Positions 19,399 to 20,739 of a DNA stretch of 20,739 nt are shown here, in pieces. Source of the stretch: a virus; the IMG/VR virus record IMGVR_UViG_3300042006_000235, positions 1 through 20,739 of that record; one strand, 5' to 3'. The notes beneath the pieces were generated by a model. It ran no database searches. It was not told where the DNA came from and saw only the letters and a list, made by a program, of their open reading frames with translations. Every line of letters begins with the position of its first letter. Position 1 is the first letter of the stretch. The position numbers and the translations under genes are program-made.

Positions 19399-20445
19399 GT
19401 GGCCGATCCCGTCGAACTCGAGTGGCAGGGGAGCCTGAACGAGCAGCTCGTCGCCGTCGAGATTGTGCGCCAGATCCTCCTGCTCCGCTACAGCCTGCAC
19501 GTCAGGATGTCGTTGGTCCGCGCGCTCAACGACACCGAGCACCCCGTCGCGAGCATGGTCCGCGACTCGCTCTACACCGACGCCGGCCTGCGCGACCCGA
19601 CGCAGGTTCGGAAGCTCGACGAGCTGATCTCGCGCATCAACGCGATGCGCTCACCCGCCTGGGCGGTCGGGCGGGATGCTGTGGTCAACGAGATGCAGGC
19701 CTTCGGCACAGCGGAGGTCGAAGATCAGCACTCGCTGCTCGCTGGCCTAGCGCCGGCGCTGGGGCTGATTCTGCCATCCGCTGGCATGGTAGCAGCGCAG
19801 GCGGTGGCAACCCCCTTCCACGGGCGCACCATCCGGCAGTGGATCGACGACGCCCAGGCTGCGGAGGCCCGCAGAATCCGCGACGCGATCTACCTCGGCG
19901 TTGCAGCTGGCGAGGACCCCGCCACCGTGGCGCGTCGCGTCGTCGGTAGCGCGCCGGCCAAGGGGGCTGACGGTGCGACCCAGACTAGCCGCAATCACGT
20001 CGACACCCTGACGCGCTCGGGACTCGTACACATTGCGACGTTCGGCCGCATGTCGGTGTTCGCTGCGAACACTCACGCGCTGACCACGGAGCAGTTCGTG
20101 GCGGTGCTGGACGATCGTACGACGAACCTCTGCCGCGGACTCAATGGGCAGCGGTTCCCCATCGGGGACGGGCCGCGCCCGCCGCTCCACATGAACTGCC
20201 GATCGATGCGGGTCGTCGTGCTCCCGGAGCAGGTCGGCGGGCCGGTCTGGGAACCCGAGGTGTACGACTCGTGGATCCGTAAGCAGCCGTGGGCCGTCAA
20301 GCTCGAGCTGCTCGGCGCCACCCGCGCTGCTCAGACCCGCAAGGGCCCTGTTGACCTCGGGGCCTTCGTGGACTACGGTAGCCGTCCCATGACACTTAAG
20401 CAGGTCCGAGCTTCAGCCAGGCGGCTGATGGGGGCCTACAACTAG
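19399..20445 (+). CDS. MuF-type head morphogenesis protein
   Basis: 348 residues from GTG 19399, three bases after the portal stop. The C-terminal domain carries the MuF signature: VLDDRTTNLCRGLNGQ (236-251), a G-x-x-P-R-P-P-L-H-M-N-C-R-S block (257-269), then VVVLP. In SPP1 gp7 and Mu gpF relatives this protein is a minor head component that enters with the procapsid and can travel with the DNA. The N-terminal 130 residues are helical. C245, H264 and C267 may form a metal site, as in the family. There is no toxin domain fused at the C-terminus, unlike some MuF proteins. It follows the portal as expected. Confidence 0.85.
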   Translation: MADPVELEWQGSLNEQLVAVEIVRQILLLRYSLHVRMSLVRALNDTEHPVASMVRDSLYTDAGLRDPTQVRKLDELISRINAMRSPAWAVGRDAVVNEMQAFGTAEVEDQHSLLAGLAPALGLILPSAGMVAAQAVATPFHGRTIRQWIDDAQAAEARRIRDAIYLGVAAGEDPATVARRVVGSAPAKGADGATQTSRNHVDTLTRSGLVHIATFGRMSVFAANTHALTTEQFVAVLDDRTTNLCRGLNGQRFPIGDGPRPPLHMNCRSMRVVVLPEQVGGPVWEPEVYDSWIRKQPWAVKLELLGATRAAQTRKGPVDLGAFVDYGSRPMTLKQVRASARRLMGAYN

Positions 20446-20457
20446 GAAGGGAATAGA

Positions 20458-20739
20458 ATGATCCTGCGCCGCCACCTCCTGCTCGCCTCCTGCTCGGCGC
20501 TCTTCGCCGGGCCGAGCCGGGCCTTCGCCCTCGACGCCGTGCGCGACAGCGTCGACGACCTCCCCGAAGAGCTCAAGGGCGAGTACGTCCAGGGCGCTGA
20601 CGGTAAGTTCGTGCTCCAGGTCACCGGCATGAAGACACAGGCCGACTTCGACCGGGTCCAGGGCGCGCTCACGAAGGAGCGCAACGACCACAGTGCGCTG
20701 AAGTCGCGCATCAAGGAGCACTTCGGCGACGAGAAGTTC
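20458..20739 (+). CDS. Scaffold-like protein with signal-like leader, partial
   Basis: 94 codons are visible and the frame runs off the window. GGAAGGGA before ATG 20458 supports this start. Residues 25-94 look like the N-terminus of phage capsid scaffolding proteins: LPEELKGEYVQGADGKFVLQ (34-53), then a charged helix (RVQGALTKERNDH and on). The first 24 residues, MILRRHLLLASCSALFAG then PSRAFA, look like an exported-protein leader with a twin Arg, a hydrophobic core and an A-F-A cleavage site; L-A-S-C at 9-12 also resembles a lipobox. GTG 20539 is an alternative start without a ribosome site. Position after the MuF gene fits a scaffold. Confidence 0.6.
   Translation, partial: MILRRHLLLASCSALFAGPSRAFALDAVRDSVDDLPEELKGEYVQGADGKFVLQVTGMKTQADFDRVQGALTKERNDHSALKSRIKEHFGDEKF

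Overview
The window is a GC-rich segment of a tailed double-stranded DNA phage genome, or a closely similar prophage. The host is Gram-negative: the lysis cassette ends in an overlapping inner-membrane/outer-membrane spanin pair (Rz/Rz1) with a clear lipobox. The many closely packed genes, GTG starts, TTGCG-type promoters and two apparently leaderless genes would suit a high-GC proteobacterium, perhaps an alphaproteobacterium, but that is inference. No integrase, tRNA, rRNA, CRISPR array or insertion sequence is visible.

Layout. (a) Bases 1-537: one minus-strand gene cut by the window edge, the only minus-strand gene I support. (b) 538-1257: a 720-base non-coding control region with an AT-rich core, GTTACA-type inverted repeats and a row of short hairpins. 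(c) 1258-4511: small genes of mostly unknown function, including a zinc-ribbon-like protein and an HNH nuclease. (d) 4569-6610: a chain of overlapping small genes, several encoding tiny membrane or zinc-binding proteins, ending in a DUF3307 membrane protein. (e) 6651-8817: a uracil-DNA-glycosylase-like protein, a tiny membrane protein, a GP88-family protein and a predicted double-stranded beta-helix protein. (f) 8857-11625: small phage proteins, a staphylococcal-nuclease-like protein with a lipobox, a PD-(D/E)XK nuclease, a cupin and small helical proteins. (g) 11682-13570: a UvrD/Rep-type helicase and a small partner gene. (h) 13699-15959: lysis cassette (membrane/coiled-coil protein, holin, N-acetylmuramidase endolysin, i-spanin, o-spanin). 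(i) 16044-20739: packaging and head genes (small and large terminase, DUF4055 portal, MuF-type head protein, start of a scaffold-like protein).

Regulation. Five gaps carry the same promoter: a GCTTGCG -35 block, a 17-18 base spacer and a TAnnnT -10 box (1200-1230, 4514-4544, 6612-6642, 8819-8850, 15965-15996). Four of them begin only a few bases after the preceding stop codon, so they divide the genome into operons. Two (6612-6642, 8819-8850) place the -10 box only 6-8 bases before an ATG, predicting leaderless mRNAs. Within operons, ATGA, GTGA and TGATG overlaps imply translational coupling. Functions are assigned from motifs read by eye; no database search was possible.
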